From assembly GCA_900550475.1 (NCBI GenBank), contig URSA01000001.1, forward strand, positions 124,001-188,000: a stretch of DNA of 64,000 nucleotides, given 5' to 3'. Positions 15,690 through 24,668 of the stretch are shown here, in pieces. The translations under genes were made by a program, and so were the position numbers. Source of the stretch: an uncultured Lachnospiraceae bacterium (GTDB lineage: Bacteria; Bacillota; Clostridia; Lachnospirales; Lachnospiraceae). Each line of letters opens with the position of its first letter. Position 1 is the first letter of the stretch. A model generated the notes under the pieces. It was not told the origin of the DNA, made no database searches, and was given only the letters and a program-made list of their open reading frames with translations.

Positions 15690-18600
15690 CATAACGGAGA
15701 AACCCTCCGTAGCCCAGGAATTTGCCCGGATCCTTAAGGTTTCCGGCAGAAACAACGGCTATCTGGAGAACGACTCCTATGTGATTACCTGGTGTGTCGG
15801 CCATCTGGTGGAAATGGTCTACCCGGAGGAGTACGACGAAAAATTCAAAAAATGGCGGCTGGAGGATCTTCCTTTTCTTCCGGCGGAATATAAATATCAT
15901 GTGAAGCCGGAAGTGAGCAGGCAGTATGATGTGGTTCACGGCATGTTGTTCCGCGAGGACATCGATACGGTCTACTGGGCAGGGGATGCCGGAAAAGAAG
16001 GACAGACCATCGAGGAAAATATCCGCAACTTCGGCGGTGTGCGCAAGGGGATGGAGGAAAAGCGTGTCTGGATCGATTCCCAGACAGAGGAGGAGATTTT
16101 AAGAGGGCTCAGGGAAGCCAAACCCATGTCCGAGTACGCAAATCTCGGAAAGTCCGGCATTATGCGGACGATTGAAGATTATGCCATGGGAATCAACTTT
16201 TCCAGAGCGCTGTCCGTGAAGTACGGGAATCTGCTGAATGAGGCGGCGGGTACCCAGAGCTACACCGCCATTGCGGTGGGGCGCGTGATGACCTGCGTGC
16301 TGGGCATGGTGGTGATCAGGGAGAGAGAGATCCGGAACTTTACGGAGACCCCGTTCTACCGCGTGATCGGAAAATTCACGGAGGGCGGGCTCGAAGCGGA
16401 ATGGAAGGCGGTGGAAGGATCCAAATACTTTGAATCCCCGCTTTTATACAAGGAGAACGGCTTTAAAAAGCAGGAGAGCGCCGACGCCCTGATCGATGCC
16501 TTGCAGGGCGTTCCTGCCGTTGTGAAGGCACTGGAGCTTGGAAACGCAAAGAAGAAAGCGCCGCTTTTGTTTAACCTTGCGGAGCTGCAGGCGGAGTGCT
16601 CCAAGCGCTTCAAGATCAGTCCGGACGAGACGCTTCAGGTGGCGCAGGATCTGTATGAGAAGAAGCTGACCACCTACCCGAGAACGGACGCCCGTGTGCT
16701 TTCCAGCGCGGTGGCGAAGGAGATCGGAAAGAATCTGAATAAGCTGAAGGGCTATGAGCCTACCGCCGCCTTCACGGAGCGGATCCTGCGGGAGGGAGGC
16801 TATCGCAGCGTTGCAAAATCTCCTTATACGGACGATTCCAAGGTGACGGATCACTATGCCATTATCCCCACCGGTCAGCTCTCAGAGCTGAATACATTAA
16901 ATGAGCTGCAGCGCAAGGTATTTGATCTGATCGTGAGAAGATTTCTGAGCATTTTCTATCCGCCCGCAGAGTACCGGACGGTCAAGCTGACCGTGGGCGT
17001 GGGAGCCGAGTCTTTTTTTGCCGGGACAAAAGTGCTTAAGACGCCGGGGTATCTTGAGATCGCGGCAAAGCCCCCGAAGGGCGCCGATGATGCGGAGACG
17101 GAGGAGGAGAGGGACGACAAAGAGAACGCCTCGCTGCTTGCCATTGCCGACAGGCTCCGCATAGGAGACGAGATTCCGGTGCAGGGATATGAGCGCAAGG
17201 AGGGCAAAACCCAGCCGCCTAAGCGCTATACCTCCGGTTCCATGGTACTTGCCATGGAAAATGCGGGGCAGTTGATTGAGGATGAGGAGCTGCGGGCACA
17301 GATCAAGGGCTCCGGGATCGGCACTTCCGCCACAAGGGCGGAAATCATAAAGAAGCTGGTCAGGGTGGGGTATCTGAACCTGAATACCAAGACCCAGATC
17401 CTGTCCCCGAAAATGTTGGGAGAAATGATTTACGAAACAGTGGACATGACGGTTCCCGAGCTTTTGAACCCGCGCATGACGGCGTCATGGGAGAAGGGGC
17501 TGGACGGCATTACCAGAGGCAGCGTGGATATGATGGAATACCGCGCCAAACTGGAGGATTTCATCCGCAGGGAAACCATCTCCATGGCACAGCGGGATTT
17601 AAAGGGCAGTCTGCTTGAAAGGATCCGCCCCCTGACGGGAAAGGGCTCCCGGGGAGAAGCGGCAAGGAAAAAGCTGGATGTCTCCTGCCCGGTGTGCGGC
17701 GCGCCGATGCAGACCACGCCCTTCGGATTCGGATGTTCGTCGTATAACGGCGGGGAGGGCTGCCGCTTTTCCATAGGAGAGATCGCGGGCAGAGCCTTGT
17801 CGGAGGAGGAGGCGGTGAGCCTTCTTGCGGAGGGACAGACGCCTGTTTTGGAAGGCTTTGTTTCAAAATCAAAGAAGAAATTCAGGGCGGCGTTAAAAAT
17901 GGAGCGGGACGAAAACAATGTGCCGAAGATCCGCTTTGAATTTCCCAAGGATGAACCGGAAAAGATCGAGGGGATTCAGTGCCCCGTGTGCGGCGGTGAT
18001 GTGGAAAAGACCTATTACGGCTATACCTGCAAAAATCATCGTGAAAAACCGGAGACCTGCTATTTTTCCGTGGGAAAGATCGCGGGCAGAGCACTTGCAA
18101 CAGAGGAGCTTACCCAGCTGCTTATGCAGGGAAGAACGGACACCCTGCGGGGCTTTAAGTCAAAGAGCGGCAAGAAATTCGATGCCTGTCTGATGGTGGC
18201 AACGGAGGAGGACGGAAGGGTCTCGCTGAAATTTGACTTTGAGAATGTGGAAGCGAAAAAGGTAAAGGATGCGGTGTGCCCCCAGTGCGGCGGTGCAATC
18301 CTGATAAGCCCCTTCGGCTATGTGTGCGAGCACCGGGAGAAGAACGCAGAGGGCGGCTGCCGCTTTGCAATCGGAAAGATTGCAGAGAAGGATTTAAGTG
18401 AGGCGCAGGTGCGGGAGCTTCTGACAAAGGGCGCGACCACCACCATAAGGGGCTTCAAATCCAAAAAGACGGGAAAGCGGTTTGACGCCTGCCTGATACT
18501 GGAGAAGGACGAAAACGGGCAGAGCAATGTCCGCTTTGACTTTGAGAATGTGGAGGCGAAAAAACTGAAGGACGTCAAATGCCCTCTGTGCGGCGGAGAG

Positions 18601-19239
18601 ATCGAACTGACGCCGTTCGGGTATGCCTGTGTGAACCATGACAGGGAAAATCCGGAGAGCTGCGGATTTTCCATCGGAAAGATCGCGGGTGTCAAGCTAA
18701 AGGAAGCTGCGGTGAAGGAGCTTTTGACAAACGGCAGGACGGAGCCCATCTCCGGGTTTGTGGCAAAGACGGGCATGATGTTTGAGGCGGCGCTCAAGCT
18801 GGACGAAAACAAGAGAATTGTCTTTGACTTCCCGGAAAAACCGAAACCGCAGGAAACGGCGGTTCCCTGTCCGAAATGCGGAAAGCCGCTGATGCGGACG
18901 CAGTGGCAGCTTGTGTGCGACGGCTGCGGCTTCAAGGTGTTCCATACGGTGGCGAAGGTGCCGCTTTCCGATGAGGTGCTCGCGGAGCTGTTCCAAACAG
19001 GAAAAACCAAGGAAAGAATCACCGGTTTTACCGCAAAATCGGGAGCTGTATTTGATGCGGGACTGAAATATGAAAATGAAGCCATCTCCTTTGATTTTGA
19101 CGGAGAGGCGAACAAAACGGAGGATGCGGAAAATGGAAGCATGGAAAATCAAAAACTTATACGACCTGACGGAGACCATGGCGGCGCCGTTGCTCAGACA
19201 GGCGGAGTACCCGTGGGAGGTGCTGGGGAAAATCCATGA
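15670..19239 (+). CDS. topB: DNA topoisomerase III with five C-terminal zinc repeats
   Basis: A 1189-residue type IA topoisomerase. The TOPRIM domain is N-terminal (EKPSVAQEFARIL); its acidic motif reads D106-A-G108-K-E110, so Gly replaces the second Asp of the usual DxD. The catalytic Tyr336 is in TTYPRTDAR. From about residue 673 five repeats follow (starts near 673, 771, 870, 971, 1067). Each has a CPxCG pair and, except the last, a shared SIGKIAG-like stretch and a GFxSKxGKKF-like tail, as in topoisomerase C-terminal repeat proteins. The start codon and first codons were duplicated by the RIT-like element, so expression must now rely on element-borne or weaker signals. The 3' end overlaps the next gene by 107 bases. 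Confidence 0.94.
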   Translation: MTQKKLIITEKPSVAQEFARILKVSGRNNGYLENDSYVITWCVGHLVEMVYPEEYDEKFKKWRLEDLPFLPAEYKYHVKPEVSRQYDVVHGMLFREDIDTVYWAGDAGKEGQTIEENIRNFGGVRKGMEEKRVWIDSQTEEEILRGLREAKPMSEYANLGKSGIMRTIEDYAMGINFSRALSVKYGNLLNEAAGTQSYTAIAVGRVMTCVLGMVVIREREIRNFTETPFYRVIGKFTEGGLEAEWKAVEGSKYFESPLLYKENGFKKQESADALIDALQGVPAVVKALELGNAKKKAPLLFNLAELQAECSKRFKISPDETLQVAQDLYEKKLTTYPRTDARVLSSAVAKEIGKNLNKLKGYEPTAAFTERILREGGYRSVAKSPYTDDSKVTDHYAIIPTGQLSELNTLNELQRKVFDLIVRRFLSIFYPPAEYRTVKLTVGVGAESFFAGTKVLKTPGYLEIAAKPPKGADDAETEEERDDKENASLLAIADRLRIGDEIPVQGYERKEGKTQPPKRYTSGSMVLAMENAGQLIEDEELRAQIKGSGIGTSATRAEIIKKLVRVGYLNLNTKTQILSPKMLGEMIYETVDMTVPELLNPRMTASWEKGLDGITRGSVDMMEYRAKLEDFIRRETISMAQRDLKGSLLERIRPLTGKGSRGEAARKKLDVSCPVCGAPMQTTPFGFGCSSYNGGEGCRFSIGEIAGRALSEEEAVSLLAEGQTPVLEGFVSKSKKKFRAALKMERDENNVPKIRFEFPKDEPEKIEGIQCPVCGGDVEKTYYGYTCKNHREKPETCYFSVGKIAGRALATEELTQLLMQGRTDTLRGFKSKSGKKFDACLMVATEEDGRVSLKFDFENVEAKKVKDAVCPQCGGAILISPFGYVCEHREKNAEGGCRFAIGKIAEKDLSEAQVRELLTKGATTTIRGFKSKKTGKRFDACLILEKDENGQSNVRFDFENVEAKKLKDVKCPLCGGEIELTPFGYACVNHDRENPESCGFSIGKIAGVKLKEAAVKELLTNGRTEPISGFVAKTGMMFEAALKLDENKRIVFDFPEKPKPQETAVPCPKCGKPLMRTQWQLVCDGCGFKVFHTVAKVPLSDEVLAELFQTGKTKERITGFTAKSGAVFDAGLKYENEAISFDFDGEANKTEDAENGSMENQKLIRPDGDHGGAVAQTGGVPVGGAGENP

Positions 19240-19807
19240 TTTTATCATAGAGCTGGGAAATACGCTGCCGGATGACCGCTACGAGAAGAGAGGCGAGAAT
19301 ATCTGGATTGCCCGGACGGCGAAGGTTGCCCCCACCGCCTGCCTGAACGGTCCCCTTATCGTGGATGAGGAGGCGGAGATCAGACATTGCGCGTTTGTCA
19401 GGGGCAATGCCATTGTGGGAAAGGGCGCCGTGGTGGGCAATTCCACGGAGCTTAAGAATGTGATCCTGTTCAACCGGGTGCAGGTTCCTCATTACAATTA
19501 TGTGGGGGACAGCATTCTGGGCTTCAAGTCCCACATGGGCGCAGGCTCCATCACCTCAAACGTAAAGAGCGACAAGACGCTTGTGGTGTTAAAGTCAGCG
19601 GAGGGAGAGGAGCTTGCCACCGGGTTGAAGAAGATGGGCGCCATGCTGGGAGATTTTGTGGAAGTGGGATGCAACTCCGTGCTGAATCCCGGCACGATCA
19701 TCGGAAGAAACAGCAATGTGTACCCGCTCTCCAGCGTGAGAGGATTCCTTCCCGAGGGAAGCATCTACAAAAGACAGGGTGAAATTGTTACGAAAATTGA
19801 AAAATAG
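19133..19807 (+). CDS. Left-handed beta-helix protein (GlmU C-domain-like)
   Basis: A 224-residue protein with hexapeptide-type repeats (about residues 60-200: TACLNGPLIVDEEAEIRHC, GNAIVGKGAVVGNST, GDFVEVGCNSVLNPGTIIG). This is the left-handed beta-helix of acyltransferases and of the C-terminal domain of sugar-nucleotide enzymes. It lacks an N-terminal pyrophosphorylase domain. It matches stand-alone proteins annotated as nucleotidyltransferase-related in Clostridia; the substrate is unknown. The ATG at 19133 follows GGAGG by nine bases and lies inside topB in another frame. Coupling to topB looks accidental or ancestral. Confidence 0.85.
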   Translation: MEAWKIKNLYDLTETMAAPLLRQAEYPWEVLGKIHDFIIELGNTLPDDRYEKRGENIWIARTAKVAPTACLNGPLIVDEEAEIRHCAFVRGNAIVGKGAVVGNSTELKNVILFNRVQVPHYNYVGDSILGFKSHMGAGSITSNVKSDKTLVVLKSAEGEELATGLKKMGAMLGDFVEVGCNSVLNPGTIIGRNSNVYPLSSVRGFLPEGSIYKRQGEIVTKIEK

Positions 19808-19810
19808 AAC

Positions 19811-19839
19811 TTGACGAATCCTCCGGGTAAGTGTATATT
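19811..19839 (+). promoter_or_regulatory. Promoter for TrpX-like gene
   Basis: TTGACG (19811-19816), 17-base spacer, TATATT (19834-19839). It leaves a leader of about 75 bases that contains interleaved inverted repeats. Confidence 0.75.
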
Positions 19840-19842
19840 ACA

Positions 19843-19885
19843 TTTAACGTTGATACTTAAATGCGTTAAAGCGTCACAGTATCAA
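19843..19885 (+). promoter_or_regulatory. Interleaved inverted repeats in leader
   Basis: TTTAACG (19843-19849) pairs with CGTTAAA (19864-19870), and TTGATACT (19850-19857) pairs with AGTATCAA (19878-19885). The order A-B-A'-B' means the two stems cannot form as nested hairpins; they are alternatives, a pseudoknot, or two DNA operators. Located between promoter and ribosome site. Confidence 0.5.
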
Positions 19886-19920
19886 AGGTGAAAGAATATT
19901 TCACAAAAGGAGGATATGTT

Positions 19921-20910
19921 ATGAAAAAATTAACGGCAATTTGTATGGCTCTTGTCATGACGGCAGCTTTAGCGGGCTGCGGCGGCAAGGATTCCCAGTC
20001 CGGTCCGGGAAGAACGGACAACAGCGAAAAGACTTATACGGTGGGTATCTGCCAGCTTGTGCAGCACGAGGCTCTGGATGCGGCCACGGAGGGCTTCAAG
20101 GCAGCACTCACTGAGAAATTGGGAGACAGAGTGAAGTTTGACGAGCAGAACGCTTCGGGAGATTCCGCAACCTGTGCAACCATTGCAAACCAGTTTGTTT
20201 CCTCAGGCGTGGATCTGATCCTGGCAAATGCCACGGCTTCCCTGCAGGCGGCTGCAGCGGCAACCAACAAGATCCCCATTCTGGGAACCTCCATTACAGA
20301 TTATGCAACCGCATTGCAGCTTTCCGACTGGACGGGAGTGACCGGTTCTAATATTTCCGGCACCTCCGATCTTGCGCCTCTGGATCAGCAGGCAGATATG
20401 CTGCATGAGCTTTTCCCGGATGCAAAGAGTGTGGGACTTCTTTACTGTTCCGCAGAGCCTAACTCCGAGTTTCAGGTAAAGGTAGTTTCCGAGGCTCTTG
20501 AGGGCTATGGTTACACCTGCAAGCCTTATACCTTCGCGGATTCCAACGATATTGCGGCAGTTGCAACCACGGCAGCCTCCGAGTGTGATGTGATTTACAT
20601 TCCCACGGATAACTCTGCTGCATCCGCTACCGAGGTGATCAACAATATCTGCCTCCCCGCAGGCGTTCCCATCATTGCCGGCGAAGAGGGCATCTGCTCC
20701 GGCTGCGGCGTGGCAACTCTTTCCATCAGCTACTACAGCATCGGCTACAAGGCAGGAGAGATGGCATACGAGATTCTGGTAAACGGTGCGGATGTATCCA
20801 CCATGCCGATCGAGTATGCGGTTGATTTCCAGAAAAAGTATAACGCCACAAACTGTGAGGCTCTGAATATTACGGTTCCCGAGGGCTATGTGGCAATCGG
20901 TTCCAACTAA
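19921..20910 (+). CDS. ABC transporter substrate-binding lipoprotein (TrpX-like)
   Basis: A 329-residue lipoprotein (signal peptide with lipobox ALAGC near residue 20) of the ABC_sub_bind family, the family of the streptococcal tryptophan importer TrpX. Body features: YTVGICQLVQHEALDAA near the mature N-terminus and GVPIIAGEEGICSGCG late in the protein. AGGAGG precedes the ATG at 19921; an in-frame start 33 bases earlier lies before this ribosome site. It heads a three-gene importer with permease and ATPase downstream, but a strong terminator lies between it and the permease, which would make the binding protein more abundant. An aromatic amino acid is the likely but unproven ligand. Confidence 0.88.
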   Translation: MKKLTAICMALVMTAALAGCGGKDSQSGPGRTDNSEKTYTVGICQLVQHEALDAATEGFKAALTEKLGDRVKFDEQNASGDSATCATIANQFVSSGVDLILANATASLQAAAAATNKIPILGTSITDYATALQLSDWTGVTGSNISGTSDLAPLDQQADMLHELFPDAKSVGLLYCSAEPNSEFQVKVVSEALEGYGYTCKPYTFADSNDIAAVATTAASECDVIYIPTDNSAASATEVINNICLPAGVPIIAGEEGICSGCGVATLSISYYSIGYKAGEMAYEILVNGADVSTMPIEYAVDFQKKYNATNCEALNITVPEGYVAIGSN

Positions 20911-20951
20911 ACGGGACAGACCGGATTAAACAGAAAACAGAAAAGATCGAG

Positions 20952-20990
20952 AAAGCGTCAAAAAAGGACTTCTCTTTTTTGGCGCTTTTT
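20952..20990 (+). terminator. Intrinsic terminator inside the importer operon
   Basis: A 15-bp stem (20952-20966 with 20974-20988, one G-U pair) followed by T residues. A TATAAT at 20993-20998 follows directly but lacks a good -35, so the permease may rely on read-through or a weak promoter. Confidence 0.82.
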
Positions 20991-21041
20991 GTTATAATGT
21001 TGCATGTCTGTATCTATTTTATTACAGAAGGAGGATAAAAC

Positions 21042-21968
21042 GTGAATATCGTAACACTTTTAAACGCTCTGCCGGGAGCGTGCGCACAGGGACTCATATG
21101 GGGAATTATGGGAATCGGTGTATATCTGACGTACAAAATTCTGGATCTGGCGGATCTGACAGTGGATGGAACCATGTGTACCGGAGGAGCGGTCTGCATT
21201 ATGATGATGTTAAACGGACACTCCGTGTGGGTTTCACTGTTGTGTGCTTTTCTGGCAGGTATGCTGGCGGGCATGATCACCGGTATCTTACATACCTTTT
21301 TCGGAATACCGGCCATTCTGTCAGGTATCCTGACGCAGCTCGGTCTGTATTCCATCAACCTGAGAATCATGGGAAACAAGGCAAATCAGGCAATCAATGT
21401 TGATAAATACGATCTGTTAGTATCCCTCCGCTATGTAAAGGATGTGCCGTTCTATCGGAATACCATTTTTGTGGTGGCGCTGGTGATCGTGATTCTTGTG
21501 GCGATCCTGTACTGGTTTTTCGGAACCGAGCTGGGATGCTCGATCAGAGCGACGGGCTCAAACCCCAACATGTCCCGCGCGCAGGGAATCAATACGGATA
21601 AGAACAAGATCCTTGGTCTGATGATCTCCAACGGTATCGTTGCGTTTGCCAGCGGCCTTTATGCACAGTATCAAGGCTTTGCGGATATCAACGCGGGCAG
21701 GGGCGCTATCGTGATCGGCCTTGCCGCCGTGATTATCGGACAGGTGGTATTCGGAAAGATCCGCGGAAATTTCGCCTTCAAGCTGTTCTCCGTGGCGTTC
21801 GGCGCCATCATCTACTATCTGGTGTTACAGGTGGTAATGTGGCTGGGACTCAATTCCAACGATCTGAAGCTGCTTTCCGCGGTGGTCGTTGCGGTATTCC
21901 TTGCCATCCCGTACCTTAAAGGGAAATACTTCAAGAAAACAGGAAAGGGAGGTGCGCCCCGTGCTTGA
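21042..21968 (+). CDS. ABC transporter permease (TrpY-like)
   Basis: A 308-residue permease of the branched-chain/BPD_transp_2-like type with about eight hydrophobic segments. The motif ELGCSIRATGSNPNMSRAQG (near residue 165) is typical of this importer class. GTG start at 21042 with AAGGAGG upstream. It works with the lipoprotein upstream and the ATPase downstream, whose GTG start overlaps its last codons by 8 bases. Confidence 0.88.
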   Translation: MNIVTLLNALPGACAQGLIWGIMGIGVYLTYKILDLADLTVDGTMCTGGAVCIMMMLNGHSVWVSLLCAFLAGMLAGMITGILHTFFGIPAILSGILTQLGLYSINLRIMGNKANQAINVDKYDLLVSLRYVKDVPFYRNTIFVVALVIVILVAILYWFFGTELGCSIRATGSNPNMSRAQGINTDKNKILGLMISNGIVAFASGLYAQYQGFADINAGRGAIVIGLAAVIIGQVVFGKIRGNFAFKLFSVAFGAIIYYLVLQVVMWLGLNSNDLKLLSAVVVAVFLAIPYLKGKYFKKTGKGGAPRA

Positions 21969-22746
21969 ACTGACAGGACTGAAAAAAACCTTCAATGCCG
22001 GAACGGTGAATGAGAAGATTGCGCTCAGCGGATTGAACCTGAAACTGAACGAGGGAGATTTTGTGACGGTGATCGGCGGAAACGGCGCCGGAAAATCCAC
22101 CATGTTGAACGCCATAGCCGGAACCTGGTTTGTGGATGAGGGAACCATTAAGATAGACAATATCGATGTGACGAAGATGTCTGAGCACAAGCGCGCAAGG
22201 TATTTGGGGCGCGTGTTCCAGGATCCCATGACGGGAACCGCCGCCAGCATGCAGATCGAGGAAAATCTTGCGCTGGCAGCCCGCAGAGGACAGCCGAGAA
22301 CGTTGAAGATCGGTATCACCAACAAGGAGAGAGATTTTTACAGGGAGCAGCTGAAAATTCTGGATCTGGGACTGGAGGATCGTCTGACGACGGGAGTGGG
22401 CCTTCTGTCGGGCGGACAGCGTCAGGCGCTGACGCTTCTCATGGCAACCTTAAGAAAGCCCAGAGTGCTTTTGCTTGACGAGCATACGGCTGCGCTGGAT
22501 CCCAAGACTGCGGCAAAGGTTCTTTCCGCCACCGACCGCATCGTGGAGAAGGATCATCTGACCACCATTATGATCACGCACAACATGAATGACGCCATCG
22601 TACACGGCAACCGGCTTGTGATGATGAATGAAGGTAAAATCATCTATGATGTGAGCGGAGAGGAGAAGAAAAATCTGACGGTTACGGATCTGCTCCACAA
22701 GTTTGAAGAGGTCAAGTCGGTAAACGACAGGGTAATCCTGTCATAA
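21961..22746 (+). CDS. ABC transporter ATP-binding protein (TrpZ-like)
   Basis: A 261-residue ATPase with Walker A GGNGAGKST, signature LLSGGQRQAL, Walker B VLLLDEHTAALDP and H-loop MITHNMNDAI. The GTG at 21961 is chosen because GGGAGG lies upstream and because homologous proteins begin with LELTGLKKTF; an upstream ATG in frame lies deep inside the permease gene. The EHTAALDPK variant of the Walker B/D-loop region is typical for this subfamily. Completes the importer. Confidence 0.9.
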   Translation: MLELTGLKKTFNAGTVNEKIALSGLNLKLNEGDFVTVIGGNGAGKSTMLNAIAGTWFVDEGTIKIDNIDVTKMSEHKRARYLGRVFQDPMTGTAASMQIEENLALAARRGQPRTLKIGITNKERDFYREQLKILDLGLEDRLTTGVGLLSGGQRQALTLLMATLRKPRVLLLDEHTAALDPKTAAKVLSATDRIVEKDHLTTIMITHNMNDAIVHGNRLVMMNEGKIIYDVSGEEKKNLTVTDLLHKFEEVKSVNDRVILS

Positions 22747-22854
22747 TCGGTGTCTTTTTGAAAAAATACTGGATTTTTTGTGACAAATGTGAGAGAATGA
22801 ACACGGTAAAAATGATAAAAAGATATCATATTTATTTTTGAAAGGAGATTTCAC

Positions 22855-23547
22855 ATGATTTACTCAAAGGAAGTTGAAGAAATGTGTACCGTTGCCCAGG
22901 GCGTACATCATGGATGTGCACCGATCCCGGAAGAAGCAAAATGGGTTCAGGCAAAGAAAGTAGAAGATATTTCCGGTCTGACACACGGTGTGGGCTGGTG
23001 TGCACCTCAGCAGGGTGCCTGCAAGCTGACATTGAACGTGAAGGAAGGCATCATTCAGGAAGCGCTGATCGAGACAGTCGGCTGCTCCGGTATGACCCAC
23101 TCCGCAGCTATGGCAGCCGAGATCCTTCCCGGACTGACCGTTATGGAAGCTCTGAATACAGACCTTGTGTGTGACGCAATCAACACCGCTATGAGAGAGC
23201 TGTTTTTACAGATTGTTTACGGACGTACCCAGAGTGCGTTCTCCGAGGAGGGTCTGCCCATCGGTGCAGGTCTTGAGGATCTCGGAAAGGGCTTGAGAAG
23301 CCAGGTTGGTACCATGTACGGTACTCTGAAGAAGGGTCCCCGTTATCTGGAGATGGCAGAGGGATATGTAACCGGCATCGCACTTGATAAGGACGATCAG
23401 ATCATCGGTTACAAGTTCGTAAGCCTTGGCAAGATGACAGACTTCATCAAGAAGGGTGACGATCCCAACACTGCATACGAGAAGGCATGCGGTCAGTACG
23501 GCCGTGTGGACGACGCAGTAAAGATCATCGACCCCAGAAAAGAATAA
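22855..23547 (+). CDS. Iron-sulfur cluster scaffold-like protein
   Basis: A 230-residue protein whose middle (ETVGCSGMTHSAAMAAEI, near residue 75) resembles the cluster-binding core of IscU/NifU-type scaffolds; further Cys residues are at GVGWCAP, GACKL and DLVCD. It is always, in my recollection, next to the GGGtGRT gene, as here 25 bases upstream. AAAGGAGAT precedes the ATG. The coding sequence uses a narrow set of codons, which suggests high expression. The true reaction is unknown. Confidence 0.75.
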   Translation: MIYSKEVEEMCTVAQGVHHGCAPIPEEAKWVQAKKVEDISGLTHGVGWCAPQQGACKLTLNVKEGIIQEALIETVGCSGMTHSAAMAAEILPGLTVMEALNTDLVCDAINTAMRELFLQIVYGRTQSAFSEEGLPIGAGLEDLGKGLRSQVGTMYGTLKKGPRYLEMAEGYVTGIALDKDDQIIGYKFVSLGKMTDFIKKGDDPNTAYEKACGQYGRVDDAVKIIDPRKE

Positions 23548-23572
23548 TAGAAGGATAAAGGAGGACAAAATA

Positions 23573-24583
23573 ATGGCTTTATTTGAATCATATGAAAGAC
23601 GTATTGATAAAATCAACGCTGTGCTCAACAGCTACGGCATCTCCTCTATCGAAGAAGCAGAGAAGATCACAAAGGATGCAGGTCTGGACGTTTACGAGCA
23701 GGTAAAGAAGATCCAGCCCATCTGTTTTGAAAATGCATGCTGGGCTTACACCGTAGGCGCTGCCATCGCAATCAAGAAGGGCTGCAAGAAGGCTTCCGAG
23801 GCTGCTGCCGCAATCGGCGAGGGCCTTCAGGCATTCTGTATTCCCGGTTCCGTAGCAGATACCCGTAAGGTTGGTCTTGGTCACGGAAACCTTGGCAAGA
23901 TGCTTCTTGAGGAGGAGACCGACTGTTTCTGCTTCCTGGCCGGACATGAGTCCTTCGCAGCAGCAGAGGGTGCAATCGGTATCGCTGAAAAGGCAAACAA
24001 GGTTCGTCAGAAGCCGCTTCGTGTTATCCTGAACGGACTTGGCAAGGACGCAGCAAAGATCATTTCCCGTATCAACGGATTTACATTTGTAGAGACCTCC
24101 TATGATCCCTACACCAACACCGTAACCGAAGTAGAGAGAATCGCTTACTCCGACGGACTTCGTTCCAAGGTAAACTGCTACGGCGCAAACAGCGTTCCCG
24201 AGGGTGTTGCAATCATGTGGAAGGAGAATGTAGACGTTTCCATCACCGGTAACTCTACCAACCCGACCAGATTCCAGCATCCCGTTGCAGGTACTTACAA
24301 GAAGGAGAGAATCGAAGCTGGCAAGAAGTACTTCTCCGTTGCATCCGGCGGTGGTACCGGACGTACCCTGCACCCGGATAACATGGCTGCAGGCCCTGCG
24401 TCCTACGGCTTCACGGATGCCCTTGGACGTATGCACTCCGATGCACAGTTCGCAGGTTCTTCCTCCGTTCCCGCACACGTTGAGATGATGGGTCTCATCG
24501 GTATGGGTAACAACCCGATGGTAGGCGCTACCGTTGCAGTTGCAGTTTCCATCGAGGAAGCAGCAAAGGCCGGTAAGTTCTAA
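23573..24583 (+). CDS. GGGtGRT protein
   Basis: A 336-residue protein with the defining motif SGGGTGRTLHPDN (near residue 260), the feature by which this uncharacterised family is named. It is soluble, has no signal peptide, and contains Gly-rich turns (GLGHGNLGKM, LNGLGKDAAKI) that could bind a nucleotide or cofactor. AAAGGAGG precedes the ATG. It forms a two-gene operon with the Fe-S scaffold-like protein and ends at a strong terminator. Codon use is strongly biased, like highly expressed genes. Function is unknown. Confidence 0.85.
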   Translation: MALFESYERRIDKINAVLNSYGISSIEEAEKITKDAGLDVYEQVKKIQPICFENACWAYTVGAAIAIKKGCKKASEAAAAIGEGLQAFCIPGSVADTRKVGLGHGNLGKMLLEEETDCFCFLAGHESFAAAEGAIGIAEKANKVRQKPLRVILNGLGKDAAKIISRINGFTFVETSYDPYTNTVTEVERIAYSDGLRSKVNCYGANSVPEGVAIMWKENVDVSITGNSTNPTRFQHPVAGTYKKERIEAGKKYFSVASGGGTGRTLHPDNMAAGPASYGFTDALGRMHSDAQFAGSSSVPAHVEMMGLIGMGNNPMVGATVAVAVSIEEAAKAGKF

Positions 24584-24628
24584 GAAACAACTGTAAATTA
24601 GAACAAAACATAAGAATTGCGATTTTGG

Positions 24629-24668
24629 GGACAAATCGAACCGTCAGACGGCTTGGTTTGTCCTCTTT
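24629..24668 (+). terminator. Terminator after GGGtGRT gene
   Basis: GGACAAA (24629-24635) pairs with TTTGTCC (24657-24663), continued inward by weaker pairs and CCG/CGG, followed by TCTTTT. Confidence 0.8.

Noticed and set aside
17680..19100. Tandem repeat units in topB considered as a repeat array or CRISPR
   Set aside because: They are divergent protein-coding zinc repeats within one open frame.
23588..24634. 348-codon minus-strand frame opposite the GGGtGRT gene
   Set aside because: Produced by strong codon bias of the true gene; no ribosome site and no motif.
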